Origin: Spirochaetaceae bacterium
GTDB lineage: Bacteria; Spirochaetota; Spirochaetia; Treponematales; Treponemataceae
Direction of reading: 5' to 3'
Length of the DNA: 59,171 bases
Assembly: GCA_017622135.1 (NCBI GenBank)
Contig: JAGARR010000044.1
Location: forward strand, 1-59,171
The position numbers and the translations under genes are program-made. This document shows positions 52,082-59,171 of the stretch, one piece after another (position 1 is the stretch's first letter; each line of letters opens with the position of its first letter). A model generated the notes under the pieces. That model saw nothing but the letters and a program-made list of their open reading frames with translations, ran no database searches and was not told where the DNA came from.

Positions 52082-53031
52082 AGTAAATCCTCCTTATCAG
52101 GTATGTCCGCCACCTTGTTGGTGCAGACCACGGCGGCTTCTGTGAGAAGCCTCTCCGTTGCCGAGTAGTCTCTGGATGGGTTCTTCTGCCGGGCAAGCTC
52201 CAAAAGCTGGCAGGACAATAGCCGGTACAATTCCCGCTGCTGGCCGGAAAACGAGCGCAGGTGGTCTGCGACAGTGGTGGCGTCCCCCCGCTCCACCGGG
52301 CCAGTGAGGGCAGCCACGGCTCCCTGCCGCTCAATGTTGCGGGCATTGCCCATGAACAGGGGAAGCAGGGCCTGCCGGGAAAATTCTCCGCTGAGCCCGC
52401 AGTCTGACAGGATGGCGGTTGCGTTGTGGTACAGTCCCACCACCAGGTTGCTGGCAATGACAGCCGCACTGTGATACAGCACCTTCTTTTCAGCCGGAAT
52501 TGACTCAATCTGATTGCCGCACTGACGGATAATTGCGGCAATGTCCTCCACATCCTCGCCTTCGATAGTAAAGAAGGCCGTCCGCAGGGACTTGTGGCCG
52601 GTATGCTTGTGGCTGATGGCGCAGATGGGATGGAGTGAGCAGGCTCTGGCCCCACGCTCCCGTGCACCCGCAAAGACACGGGAGGACAGGGAGCCGCTAC
52701 AGTGGCCCAGGCATTTTCCGGAGATGGGCAGATGGGACAAGTCTTGGTAGACCTGCTGGATGGCCTTGTCGGGGACGGTGAGGAAGATGACGGTGCTGTC
52801 CTGCAGCAGCAGCTCTGGAGAGGAATAGGATTTTGTCTGCGTAAATTCGGCCGCCTCTTGGGATGAGGCAGCATTGCGGCTGTAGTAGCCGGACAGGGAC
52901 ACCCCGTTGTCCCGGAGATATTTCCCCAAGGAAAAGCCGACCTTGCCGGCACCAATAAAGCCTGCTGTAATGGGAGCCTGCTGACATTGCCCAAGGGCAT
53001 ACATCGCTTTCTGACCCTGACTTAAACCCAT
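52078..53031 (-). CDS. panG: Rossmann-like/DUF2520 protein, PanG-type ketopantoate reductase
   Basis: 317 residues from the ATG at 53031 (AAAGGAA upstream); the GTG at 53058 lacks an RBS. N-terminal NAD(P) site [16 protein letters not shown], then the DUF2520 C-terminal domain ([30 protein letters not shown]). The same family includes PanG, described as an alternative ketopantoate reductase in Francisella. Its position first in a panG-panB-panC-panD operon, with no panE seen, supports this role strongly. Confidence 0.85.
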   Translation of the reverse strand: MGLSQGQKAMYALGQCQQAPITAGFIGAGKVGFSLGKYLRDNGVSLSGYYSRNAASSQEAAEFTQTKSYSSPELLLQDSTVIFLTVPDKAIQQVYQDLSHLPISGKCLGHCSGSLSSRVFAGARERGARACSLHPICAISHKHTGHKSLRTAFFTIEGEDVEDIAAIIRQCGNQIESIPAEKKVLYHSAAVIASNLVVGLYHNATAILSDCGLSGEFSRQALLPLFMGNARNIERQGAVAALTGPVERGDATTVADHLRSFSGQQRELYRLLSCQLLELARQKNPSRDYSATERLLTEAAVVCTNKVADIPDKEDLL

Positions 53032-53118
53032 GTCAAATTCCTTTTGGTATGGCTCCACAGGATGCCATCCGAGGGCAGAGTGTAGCAGATTATTGTGATA
53101 AATGCAAGGATGAATGTT

Positions 53119-53282
53119 TTAGGACAGACTGACACTTATGGAAGAATGTGACATAAAGCTATTCAAGAATTCATCTGGTGTCAAGAAGCCGAGAGATTTA
53201 TGCGGGCGGTATGAGTGGTATTATTTGAGCCAGGAGTCGATTTCTGCTTGAGGCTTGCTGACACTCATGAGCCTCATCAGAT
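53119..53282 (-). mobile_element. Transposase remnant (integrase-core C-terminus)
   Basis: On the minus strand a frame reads KPQAEIDSWLK-stop-YHSYRPHKSLGFLTPDEFLN and ends near 53119. Y-S-RPHKSLG---PDEF is the end of the rve domain of IS3/IS481-like transposases. Only the last ~50 codons remain, with an in-frame TAA. It lies just upstream of panG and might contribute promoter sequence. Confidence 0.65.
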
Positions 53283-53425
53283 AATCAAGCTAACATAGGT
53301 TTTGAGCTCAGGGTGTCCTATTTGTTTCGTGGAATCAACATGGGGACGGGGAGTTGGCCTCTTGTCTTGGGAAGAAAAATTGCTGGATTCCAGTGGTACT
53401 CTCCCTTTATGCCGATAATGAAACT

Positions 53426-54343
53426 ATGGACTCTTCTGGTACTCACAAGCCTTTTTCCTCCTTTGCCCAGGCCATGAACCATCTGGGCTTGGGGAAGGTT
53501 GTCTCTGCTCGTCCCATGATTGGTGGGGACATCAATCACGCCTACAAGCTTGAGTTGGCTGACGGAGCTTCCGTCTTTATGAAGGCAAACTCCCGTGACA
53601 ATGCCGATTTTTTCCGGGCAGAGGTGACGGGATTGGAGGCCATTGCCTCCCTCAAGGTTTTGTCGGTGCCAAGGATCCTTGCCTGGGGAACGGACGATGG
53701 GCAGGACAATCCCCTGCGTGGCCCCTGCTCCTTTTTGCTGCTGGAATTTCTGCCGCCTACAGCAAAGGCTCCCAACTACTGGGAGGAATTGGGCCGTAAC
53801 CTCGCCCGGCTGCACCTGGCAGATTGCAGTTCCATCGTGAAGGGATTTGGTTTTCCCTCGGACAATTACATCGGGGCCACGCCGCAACGGAATCAAGTGG
53901 CTGCTTCTTGGGTTGATTTTTTTCGGGAGTGCAGGCTGCGGCCACAGTTCCAGATGGCGGCGGGTCACTTTACCCGGGGTCAGCTGGAGACTGCGGAAAA
54001 TGTGATGGGCCGCCTGGAGGAATTCCTTCCTGAGCCGGAAAAGCCCTCTCTACTCCATGGAGACCTGTGGGGTGGAAATGTCCATACCGGCGGCGACGGA
54101 CAGGCCTGGCTCATCGACCCAGCTGCCTATTGCGGCCACTGGGAGGCAGACTTGGCCATGACCCGGCTTTTTGGCGGCTTTCCCCGGAAATTCTACGAAG
54201 GCTACCATCAGGTGAACCCCATCCCTTCAGGCTTTTCCCGCCGCTTGGACTTGTACAACCTCTACCATCTGCTGAATCACTTGAACCTGTTCGGGTCAAG
54301 TTATCTCGGTCAGGTGCTGGACATACTGGTGACCTACAAATAA
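53426..54343 (+). CDS. Fructosamine/ketosamine kinase-family protein
   Basis: About 305 residues (start at ATG 53426; a TTG at 53354 is possible). Aminoglycoside-phosphotransferase fold of the fructosamine-kinase branch: GGDINHAYKLEL, SVFMKAN, FLLLEFLP, LARLHLADC, FGFPSDNYIG, and the catalytic LLHGDLWGGNVH with LIDPAAYCGHWEADLAM. These kinases phosphorylate glycated amines so that the sugar is released. No clear RBS; GATAAT (53414-53419) ends 6 bases before the ATG, so the transcript may be leaderless. A terminator follows. Confidence 0.88.
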   Translation: MDSSGTHKPFSSFAQAMNHLGLGKVVSARPMIGGDINHAYKLELADGASVFMKANSRDNADFFRAEVTGLEAIASLKVLSVPRILAWGTDDGQDNPLRGPCSFLLLEFLPPTAKAPNYWEELGRNLARLHLADCSSIVKGFGFPSDNYIGATPQRNQVAASWVDFFRECRLRPQFQMAAGHFTRGQLETAENVMGRLEEFLPEPEKPSLLHGDLWGGNVHTGGDGQAWLIDPAAYCGHWEADLAMTRLFGGFPRKFYEGYHQVNPIPSGFSRRLDLYNLYHLLNHLNLFGSSYLGQVLDILVTYK

Positions 54344-54345
54344 AG

Positions 54346-54384
54346 ACGGGGAATCTCACCGCCTGGTGGGACTCCCCGTTTTTC
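54346..54384 (+). terminator. Terminator after the fructosamine kinase-like gene
   Basis: ACGGGGA...CACC/GGTG...TCCCCGT hairpin followed by TTTTTCCC. Confidence 0.75.
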
Positions 54385-54421
54385 CCATAGCTTCAGGGCA
54401 ACAATGACTTCAGTGCTGGAG

Positions 54422-55819
54422 TTAATTCAGCTTGAACTTTGCCAGCACCGTGTCCAGTCGCTGGATGGCGGCTCTGGCGTGTTCAACCTGGTTTTCCACC
54501 GTCTGGTCCGTGGCATCAATTTCCCGGATGCTCTTGTCCATGCGGATCATGCTGGCAGAGACGCTGGTGGCAATGTTGTCAAAGTTGCTGGAAGAACGCT
54601 GCAGCTCTTCCATGTCGTTGTTGATTTCAGCGGAGGTCTGCTGGAGCCGGGAGCTGTTGTTGTTGATGTCCTGCAATGCCACCAGCACCTGCTTTGAGGC
54701 TTCCTGCTGCTCTGCCATGGCGCAGGATACCTCCTGTACAATGGTGTTAGTGCTGGAAACCTTTTGGGTAATCTGGGTGAATTCCTGCTGGGATTTGGCG
54801 GAGGTGGACACAACCTGCTGGATGATTTCGGAAATGTCCTTCAGCTCGGCGGATATGGCCTTGGACTGGTCTGCAGCATCCTCCGCCAGCTTGCGGATTT
54901 CATCGGCAACCACGGAAAATCCCTTTCCCGCTTCGCCGGCGTGGGCAGCCTCGATGGCGGCATTCATGGCCAGAAGGTTTGTCTGGTCTGCAATCTGGGC
55001 AATCACCTCGTTGGCCTCCGCCAGATGCTGTGACTGCCGGGCCATGTTGTCCACCTGCTGGGAAACCTCGTCCTGACGGGTGCGCCCCGTTTCAGTGATG
55101 GAGATGAGCTGCTGGTATTCCCGAGTCATCTTTTGCATGGAGTTGGATACGGAGCTGATGTTCCCCACCATTTCCTCGATAGCGGAGGAGGACTCCAGAA
55201 TTCCAGCGGTCTGCTGGTTGATGAGGTCGTCCAGTCCGCCTATTTTCTTTACACTGTCTTCGATGATTTGAACCACGTGGTGCAGGGCTGTGTTCTGCTT
55301 TTCCACCTGGCTGTTGACGTTGGAGATGTCCACTGCAATGAGCTGGGTGGCACTGGTGGCATTACGGCTGGAGGAGGTGAGGGTGTGGGTGATATGGTCG
55401 ATGGCATTGCTGGAATTCTTCACGTCCATGAGGATGCTCTGCTGGGTGTCGATGAAGTTATTCACGTAGCCGCAGAGCTGGCTCACCTCGTCCTTGCTTT
55501 TGATTTTCACGCGGTAGGTCAAGTCGGCCTTGCCTTCCTCTCCCTGAAGCTTCTTGAAGGCAGTGATGGCTCTATTGATGGGCAGCAGAATGTAGGTTTG
55601 CAGGATAATGATGGAGGTGATTCCCACCAGTCCTAAGACAAAGATGGTGGAGCCCACGGACAACAGGAGCACCTTTGTGGCCACTCCATCGCCTAAGTTC
55701 ATGCCGTTCAGCTGGCTGGAAAGGAAGATGGCTAGGGCGATGATGCTGCTGCCGATGACGACGCAGACTGAAAATATAATCTTGAAGAGGATTTTATGCC
55801 TCAATTCCAAAAGCTTCAC
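54422..55819 (-). CDS. Methyl-accepting chemotaxis protein without periplasmic sensor domain
   Basis: 465 residues. Two TM helices (about 10-35 and 50-75) are joined by only ~16 residues (SSQLNGMNLGDGVATK), so there is no ligand-binding domain. A HAMP domain (about 76-130) and the MCP signalling domain follow, with the conserved hairpin tip IADQTNLLAMNAAIEAAHAGE (read in parts) and RKLAEDA. It couples to CheA/CheW. Input must come through the membrane, the HAMP or a partner protein. Confidence 0.92.
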   Translation of the reverse strand: MKLLELRHKILFKIIFSVCVVIGSSIIALAIFLSSQLNGMNLGDGVATKVLLLSVGSTIFVLGLVGITSIIILQTYILLPINRAITAFKKLQGEEGKADLTYRVKIKSKDEVSQLCGYVNNFIDTQQSILMDVKNSSNAIDHITHTLTSSSRNATSATQLIAVDISNVNSQVEKQNTALHHVVQIIEDSVKKIGGLDDLINQQTAGILESSSAIEEMVGNISSVSNSMQKMTREYQQLISITETGRTRQDEVSQQVDNMARQSQHLAEANEVIAQIADQTNLLAMNAAIEAAHAGEAGKGFSVVADEIRKLAEDAADQSKAISAELKDISEIIQQVVSTSAKSQQEFTQITQKVSSTNTIVQEVSCAMAEQQEASKQVLVALQDINNNSSRLQQTSAEINNDMEELQRSSSNFDNIATSVSASMIRMDKSIREIDATDQTVENQVEHARAAIQRLDTVLAKFKLN

Positions 55820-55930
55820 AAGCTACCCCAAACATATTTGCTCATCTATCTCAGCTAGATAGAAAAAATATCGTATTATTATAAATTGTATAAGCAATGA
55901 ATAGGTACGTCAATCAAAACATAGGGATTA

Positions 55931-55959
55931 TTGACAAACCCATTCCCCTACTATACCAT
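55931..55959 (+). promoter_or_regulatory. Promoter of the bcp gene
   Basis: TTGACA (55931-55936), 17-base spacer, TACCAT (55954-55959), 40 bases before the start codon. Confidence 0.6.
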
Positions 55960-55999
55960 CGGAAAATCAAAGACAACTATTCAGTTTTTTGGAGGATTT

Positions 56000-56452
56000 A
56001 TGCTGCAAGTTGGAGATAAAGTGCCGGAATTCAGCCTTCCCAATCAGGAGGGAGCCATGATTTCGCCGTCCCAGTTCGCTGGAAAGAAAATCGTGATTTA
56101 CTTCTATCCCAAGGACAATACTCCTGGCTGCACCACGGAGGCATGTGGCTTCCGTGATGTGTATGACGACATTTTGGCCAAGGGAGCGGTAGTGCTGGGA
56201 ATCAGCAAGGATTCACAGGCCTCTCACACCAAGTTCCGGGACAAGTTTGGTTTGCCCTTCCACCTGCTGTCCGACGTGGAGACCACCACCATCCAGGCCT
56301 TCGGTGCTTGGGGCGAGAAGAAGATGTGCGGCAAGGCCTACATGGGCATCATCCGCTCCACCTTTGTGGTGGACGAGAAGGGCGTGATTTCCCACGTCTT
56401 CCCAAAGGTGAACACCAAGACCCACGCCGCAGAGATTCTTTCTCTGTTGTGA
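56000..56452 (+). CDS. bcp: Thioredoxin-dependent peroxiredoxin (Bcp/PrxQ)
   Basis: 150 residues from ATG 56000 with GGAGG close upstream; the longer frame from 55931 runs through the promoter. The peroxidatic Cys is in DNTPGCTTEACGF, with the resolving Cys five residues later as in PrxQ. Also VLGISKDSQASHTKF and RSTFVVDEKG. Reduces hydroperoxides in the cytosol. Confidence 0.95.
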   Translation: MLQVGDKVPEFSLPNQEGAMISPSQFAGKKIVIYFYPKDNTPGCTTEACGFRDVYDDILAKGAVVLGISKDSQASHTKFRDKFGLPFHLLSDVETTTIQAFGAWGEKKMCGKAYMGIIRSTFVVDEKGVISHVFPKVNTKTHAAEILSLL

Positions 56453-56511
56453 CGGTCGCCGCCCAGAAGCGAGGAGTGAACAACTGGTGTCTCGCTCCTC
56501 ATTCCTAGCGT

Positions 56512-57006
56512 CTATTTCCTTGCAAGCCAGTCCAGGATTTTTTCCTTGGTTTCGCTGGCAGCTTCGATGGAGTATGACTTGTCGTTGTCCATGTGTATTT
56601 TGACAAAGGTATACTTTATCCCCTTGGAGCGCAGGTTCAGCTCCTGGGCATCCTGGATATGGCTTGTTGGAATCAAGAGCAGCTTTCCCCTGGTTCGACA
56701 AACGAGATGGCTTTCCAGCAGATGGATTTCTCCCTGGTAGACCTTGTAGACAGGATGCTCCTGTAGATACTCACGCTCCAATGTGAAGCGCCCGCTGTCA
56801 TCGAGTTCTGAGCAGGCCGCTCTCACTGCCAGCAGGGAGCGGGCAATGCCAAGGGAAATGACTGCAACCACACCCACAACCACATGCAGCATTTTGACCG
56901 TGCCGGAATTCCATGAAAGGTATCCTAGGCACACAAGGAGGGCAAGGGCAAGCAAAAGATATTTCCCCAGCTCTCTTTTCAAGAAATCACTTTTTATCTT
57001 TTCCAC
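56512..57006 (-). CDS. Two-helix membrane protein with PH-like C-terminal part
   Basis: 165 residues if the GTG at 57006 (GAGGAG 9 bases upstream) is used; the frame extends to an ATG at 57075. Two adjacent TM helices (YLLLALALLVCLGYL and LHVVVGVVAVISLGI) precede a cytosolic beta-rich region (REYLQEHPVYKVYQGEIHLLESHLVCRTRGKLLLIP, read in parts), reminiscent of YcxB/PH-like membrane proteins. No close family recognised. Convergent with bcp. Confidence 0.6.
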   Translation of the reverse strand: MEKIKSDFLKRELGKYLLLALALLVCLGYLSWNSGTVKMLHVVVGVVAVISLGIARSLLAVRAACSELDDSGRFTLEREYLQEHPVYKVYQGEIHLLESHLVCRTRGKLLLIPTSHIQDAQELNLRSKGIKYTFVKIHMDNDKSYSIEAASETKEKILDWLARK

Positions 57007-57209
57007 GAAGTACACTCCTCGGTACAGACGCTGCACCGACAACTTAAGATGATTTGTCCATTCTATGTAAATCATGTTGGACTGTCAACATTGCGGAAAA
57101 GCCCGTGTCCTGTACCAGACGCAACCTCGGTATACCCTCCCACATCTTCCACATTCAGGGCCATTACAGTCATGCCAAGTACCGCAGTGACTTGGGAATA
57201 TGCTTCGGA

Positions 57210-57594
57210 TTAATCGATACTGAGACCTGTCTCAGAAAAAGTGAACCGGAGTGTTTCTGTTTTACTATATGGTCTCATGAGTTCGACAAATCGCTCCTGA
57301 CTGACTTCATACAAAACAGTCCCAGTTTCATTGAGAACAGCACAATCGACAATCTTTTTGTAGTAACTCCATTCCCACGGCCATATACCCAGGTCTCCTA
57401 TTCTTATCCACAACTCTTGGTTTGCCTCCAAAAACACCTTCTCTTCTTGTATATTCTCCGAGCCTTCCTTATATCTAAAAATTACTGTAATTGGCTCTGG
57501 AAACCCATTTGCAACGTATGTATTTCCACTTGGGTCACAAGATATGAAAAAAAATATTAGTCATGAACACAAACAGATAAATCTTCCTCCACAT
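57210..57594 (-). pseudogene. Small lipoprotein frameshifted at a T8 tract
   Basis: The ATG at 57594-57592 (AAGGAG 8 bases upstream) opens MWRKIYLFVFMTNIFF, which runs into a T8 tract (plus-strand A8, 57547-57554) and an early TGA. With seven T the frame becomes ...NIFFISC-DPSGNTYVANG and continues to 57210, giving a signal peptide, a lipobox-like ISC and about 128 residues. The open stretch from 57437 is only its 3' part. Third lipoprotein in the window off-frame at a homopolymer next to the signal peptide. Phase variation or simple decay are both possible. Confidence 0.5.
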
Positions 57595-57787
57595 TGTTAT
57601 TTTCTCCTTGTTCCTGGTATTTCGGCATAATCATCCGCCGCCATGCCATCGGGTATTTCGGGCCTGTTGCTATCTCGATTTCTTCCATCTCTTGTGTTTT
57701 TGGGTTTATTATTTTCTTAATTTCTAATTGCTGCCAAATATATTTATTATCTCTTTGGCAAAAATAGGGAACTGGTAAATTAATCAT
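57557..57787 (-). pseudogene. Truncated C39-like peptidase N-terminus
   Basis: 76 residues: INLPVPYFCQRDNKYIWQ with the QRDN motif, then GPKYPMAWR, resembles the first part of C39-like peptidase domains (Cys protease fold), but the usual ~140-residue domain is cut after AWR and ends in an acidic tail. Overlaps the upstream gene by 8 bases and the downstream lipoprotein start. Confidence 0.4.
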
Positions 57788-58916
57788 CTATATCTCCAAA
57801 CAGCCAATCAGATTCTTCTGGTTTCAATTCTGCATAAAAATCTTTAACAGCTTTCATATTCAATTCTGCTATACATGTATCTGAATACTTTAAGCCTTTA
57901 TAAAAATCTTTAACAACAAGTTTAGTATCTCCTTGCCCTTTGATAAATTGATAGTTTAATGTGCCATCAGATAAATTATAATTATAATTGAAGAGTTTTA
58001 CACGATTATTATCCATATAAAGTTTTTCATTCTGTGCATATCCATTAATTATTGCAAATAATGGATGATATTTAGCGTCATAAATCTTAATTTCAAATAA
58101 ATCATCCTCGGTGTTCTCCACGTAGCTTGTGGCAGGGTTGCCGTCAAAGGCGTTCTGCAGGCCATATTTCAATGGATCATTCAAATCCCACAAAAAATCT
58201 GATGCATATATATTTATAAAATCCCAATTTTTTAATGCAAATCCAGGCAAATACTCAGAGTACTCCGTTTCTGCAGGTTCTTCTTCAAACAGATAATAGT
58301 GGGCGGCTGTAATGAAGCCAACGGGCTGACCCTTTACTTTGCGAACATCATTGAATTTTGTTCCTGGCACTTCTTTTGTATCAAATCTAAAGCGGTTTTC
58401 ATAGTATATTATCCCCTTGTTCCTGTCTTTCCCTTTTATTATTTGATAAGTTCTTACAGCATAGTAAAATGATCTTCCATCTGTATCAATATTCAAGGTG
58501 GGATGAAGAAATAACAGCCTGTCTCTGCCATCTTCTACCCTGACCAGTCCAAGAAAATAATGCTTTTCCGGGACCCATGACACTCCCTCCATCATTTCTT
58601 TTGTGTCATTCATTCTGTTTCCCGGCACAAGCACCCAATAGAATGTGTCCCCATTGACAGCCTCCTTGAAGACCTTCGTTTCCTCAAGACACACGTTCTG
58701 TTCGGGAAAGTGCCTTCCTTCCAAATGACTAAAACTTATCTTCTCACAGTAGTCAAATATTTCCTTGTGATTTTCCATGAACTTTTTTGTTTCTGCTTCT
58801 GTCAGCTCATTCATCAACTCCCATTCCGTCGGCACGAGGGCTTTCATTGTCGGCGCCTGGGCGTGCAGGCTGCTGCCAATCAAAATTGTCAGTAAAAAGA
58901 ATGTAAGTTTATTCAT
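57780..58916 (-). CDS. Exported protein with discoidin/NADase-type glycan-binding domain
   Basis: 378 residues with a Sec signal peptide (FFLLTILIGSSLHAQ). The N-terminal ~215 residues are of unknown type. Residues about 230-370 include AFDGNPATSYVENTEDDLFEIKIYD (read in parts), the F5/8-C or NADase-type glycan-binding pattern (DGNP-T-W/Y-E). The stretch around FDGNPATSYVEN is more GC-rich than its AT-rich surroundings. Probably periplasmic or surface, binding glycan. GGGAGA lies upstream of the ATG. Confidence 0.65.
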   Translation of the reverse strand: MNKLTFFLLTILIGSSLHAQAPTMKALVPTEWELMNELTEAETKKFMENHKEIFDYCEKISFSHLEGRHFPEQNVCLEETKVFKEAVNGDTFYWVLVPGNRMNDTKEMMEGVSWVPEKHYFLGLVRVEDGRDRLLFLHPTLNIDTDGRSFYYAVRTYQIIKGKDRNKGIIYYENRFRFDTKEVPGTKFNDVRKVKGQPVGFITAAHYYLFEEEPAETEYSEYLPGFALKNWDFINIYASDFLWDLNDPLKYGLQNAFDGNPATSYVENTEDDLFEIKIYDAKYHPLFAIINGYAQNEKLYMDNNRVKLFNYNYNLSDGTLNYQFIKGQGDTKLVVKDFYKGLKYSDTCIAELNMKAVKDFYAELKPEESDWLFGDIDD

Positions 58917-59017
58917 AATCTATGTCTCCCATTTGAACATTCAAGAATGATAATTCGTCTGTAGTATAGATAAGCTCCTTGATTTTTACTAGCGGATAAA
59001 CGTCTATTGACTTGTAA

Positions 59018-59171
59018 TCAATAAATCGTCTCCTCCTGATTTTCCATCTGTCGAATCAACTCAATGTTCTTCCGCTCAATTTCCGTAAAATCTGACTCGG
59101 AAAAGTTTGGGTTTGGCTTGTACCAGCTGAACCCAGAGAAATATTCCTTCAAATCCTGGGACTTGAAATCA
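59018..59171 (-). CDS. Partial YARHG-domain protein (C-terminus)
   Basis: The frame enters from the right edge and reads SQDLKEYFSGFSWYKPNPNF then DFTEIERKNIELIRQMENQE before TGA at 59020-59018. DL--YF---WY-P----F and E--N--LI are the YARHG domain pattern, an extracellular domain common in Treponema and Firmicutes. The start lies outside the window. Confidence 0.8.
   Translation of the reverse strand, partial: DFKSQDLKEYFSGFSWYKPNPNFSESDFTEIERKNIELIRQMENQEETIY

Overview
The window looks like chromosomal DNA of a host-associated spirochete, most likely a Treponema. The evidence is a large set of Treponema-style lipoproteins (Big_3/InlB-repeat/DUF6273, three CAP-domain paralogs, ApbE/Ftp-type flavin transferase, a YARHG fragment), homopolymeric G tracts at surface-protein genes, an adenylate cyclase with a two-component-type propeller sensor, an MCP, and many toxin-antitoxin (TA) loci. 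Base composition is mosaic: GC-rich housekeeping blocks alternate with AT-rich tracts, sometimes inside one gene.

Layout. 1-2,700: surface lipoprotein whose 3' end resembles a diversity-generating-retroelement variable region, then a TA locus with a broken toxin. 2,768-3,883: M29 aminopeptidase. 3,979-12,637 (mostly minus strand): surface-protein island with three CAP lipoproteins, two tandem putative outer-membrane barrels, a membrane-anchored propeller protein, and tRNA-Ala(GGC) with repeated 3' ends. Two CAP genes are frameshifted at G/C tracts and one barrel gene has a G10 tract in its leader. 12,905-19,395 (mostly plus): truncated hemoglobin, rsmE, a zinc-metallopeptidase-like protein, a secreted Gly/Leu-rich protein, two TA modules, apbE (minus) and carbonic anhydrase. 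19,500-22,562: propeller/adenylate cyclase.

22,787-42,077 (plus) is an envelope glycopolymer locus: Wzi-like outer-membrane protein, decayed TA genes, a GT4, a Wzx-type flippase, two GT2s plus a GT2 fragment, two tandem GT4s, two tandem fusions of a YidC/Oxa1-like domain to an alkaline-phosphatase-superfamily (phosphotransferase-like) domain, a CDP-glycerol-type glycerophosphotransferase and a nucleotidyltransferase-aminotransferase fusion. The last four genes overlap or nearly abut and suggest a phosphate-linked polymer or headgroup decoration pathway. 42,090-44,313 carries hicAB, an ECF S component and another decayed TA locus.

44,297-56,452 is mostly metabolic: an AlbA_2/HATPase regulator with a 21-bp-arm operator palindrome, pyrF, a single-chain PyrK-PyrD, sfsA, a MaoC-like protein, the panG-panB-panC-panD operon, a fructosamine-kinase-like gene, an MCP without a periplasmic sensor, and a Bcp peroxiredoxin. 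56,512-59,171 (minus) holds a small membrane protein and a run of exported or decayed proteins ending in a partial YARHG gene.

The most striking large-scale pattern is that five of seven TA loci, one glycosyltransferase gene and the segment behind tRNA-Ala are each bracketed by imperfect direct repeats of 20-76 bp. The repeats copy the 3' end, terminator, promoter or start of the neighbouring gene, as if gene cassettes insert while regenerating the target. Toxin genes in four of the TA loci are broken while the partner gene is usually intact.
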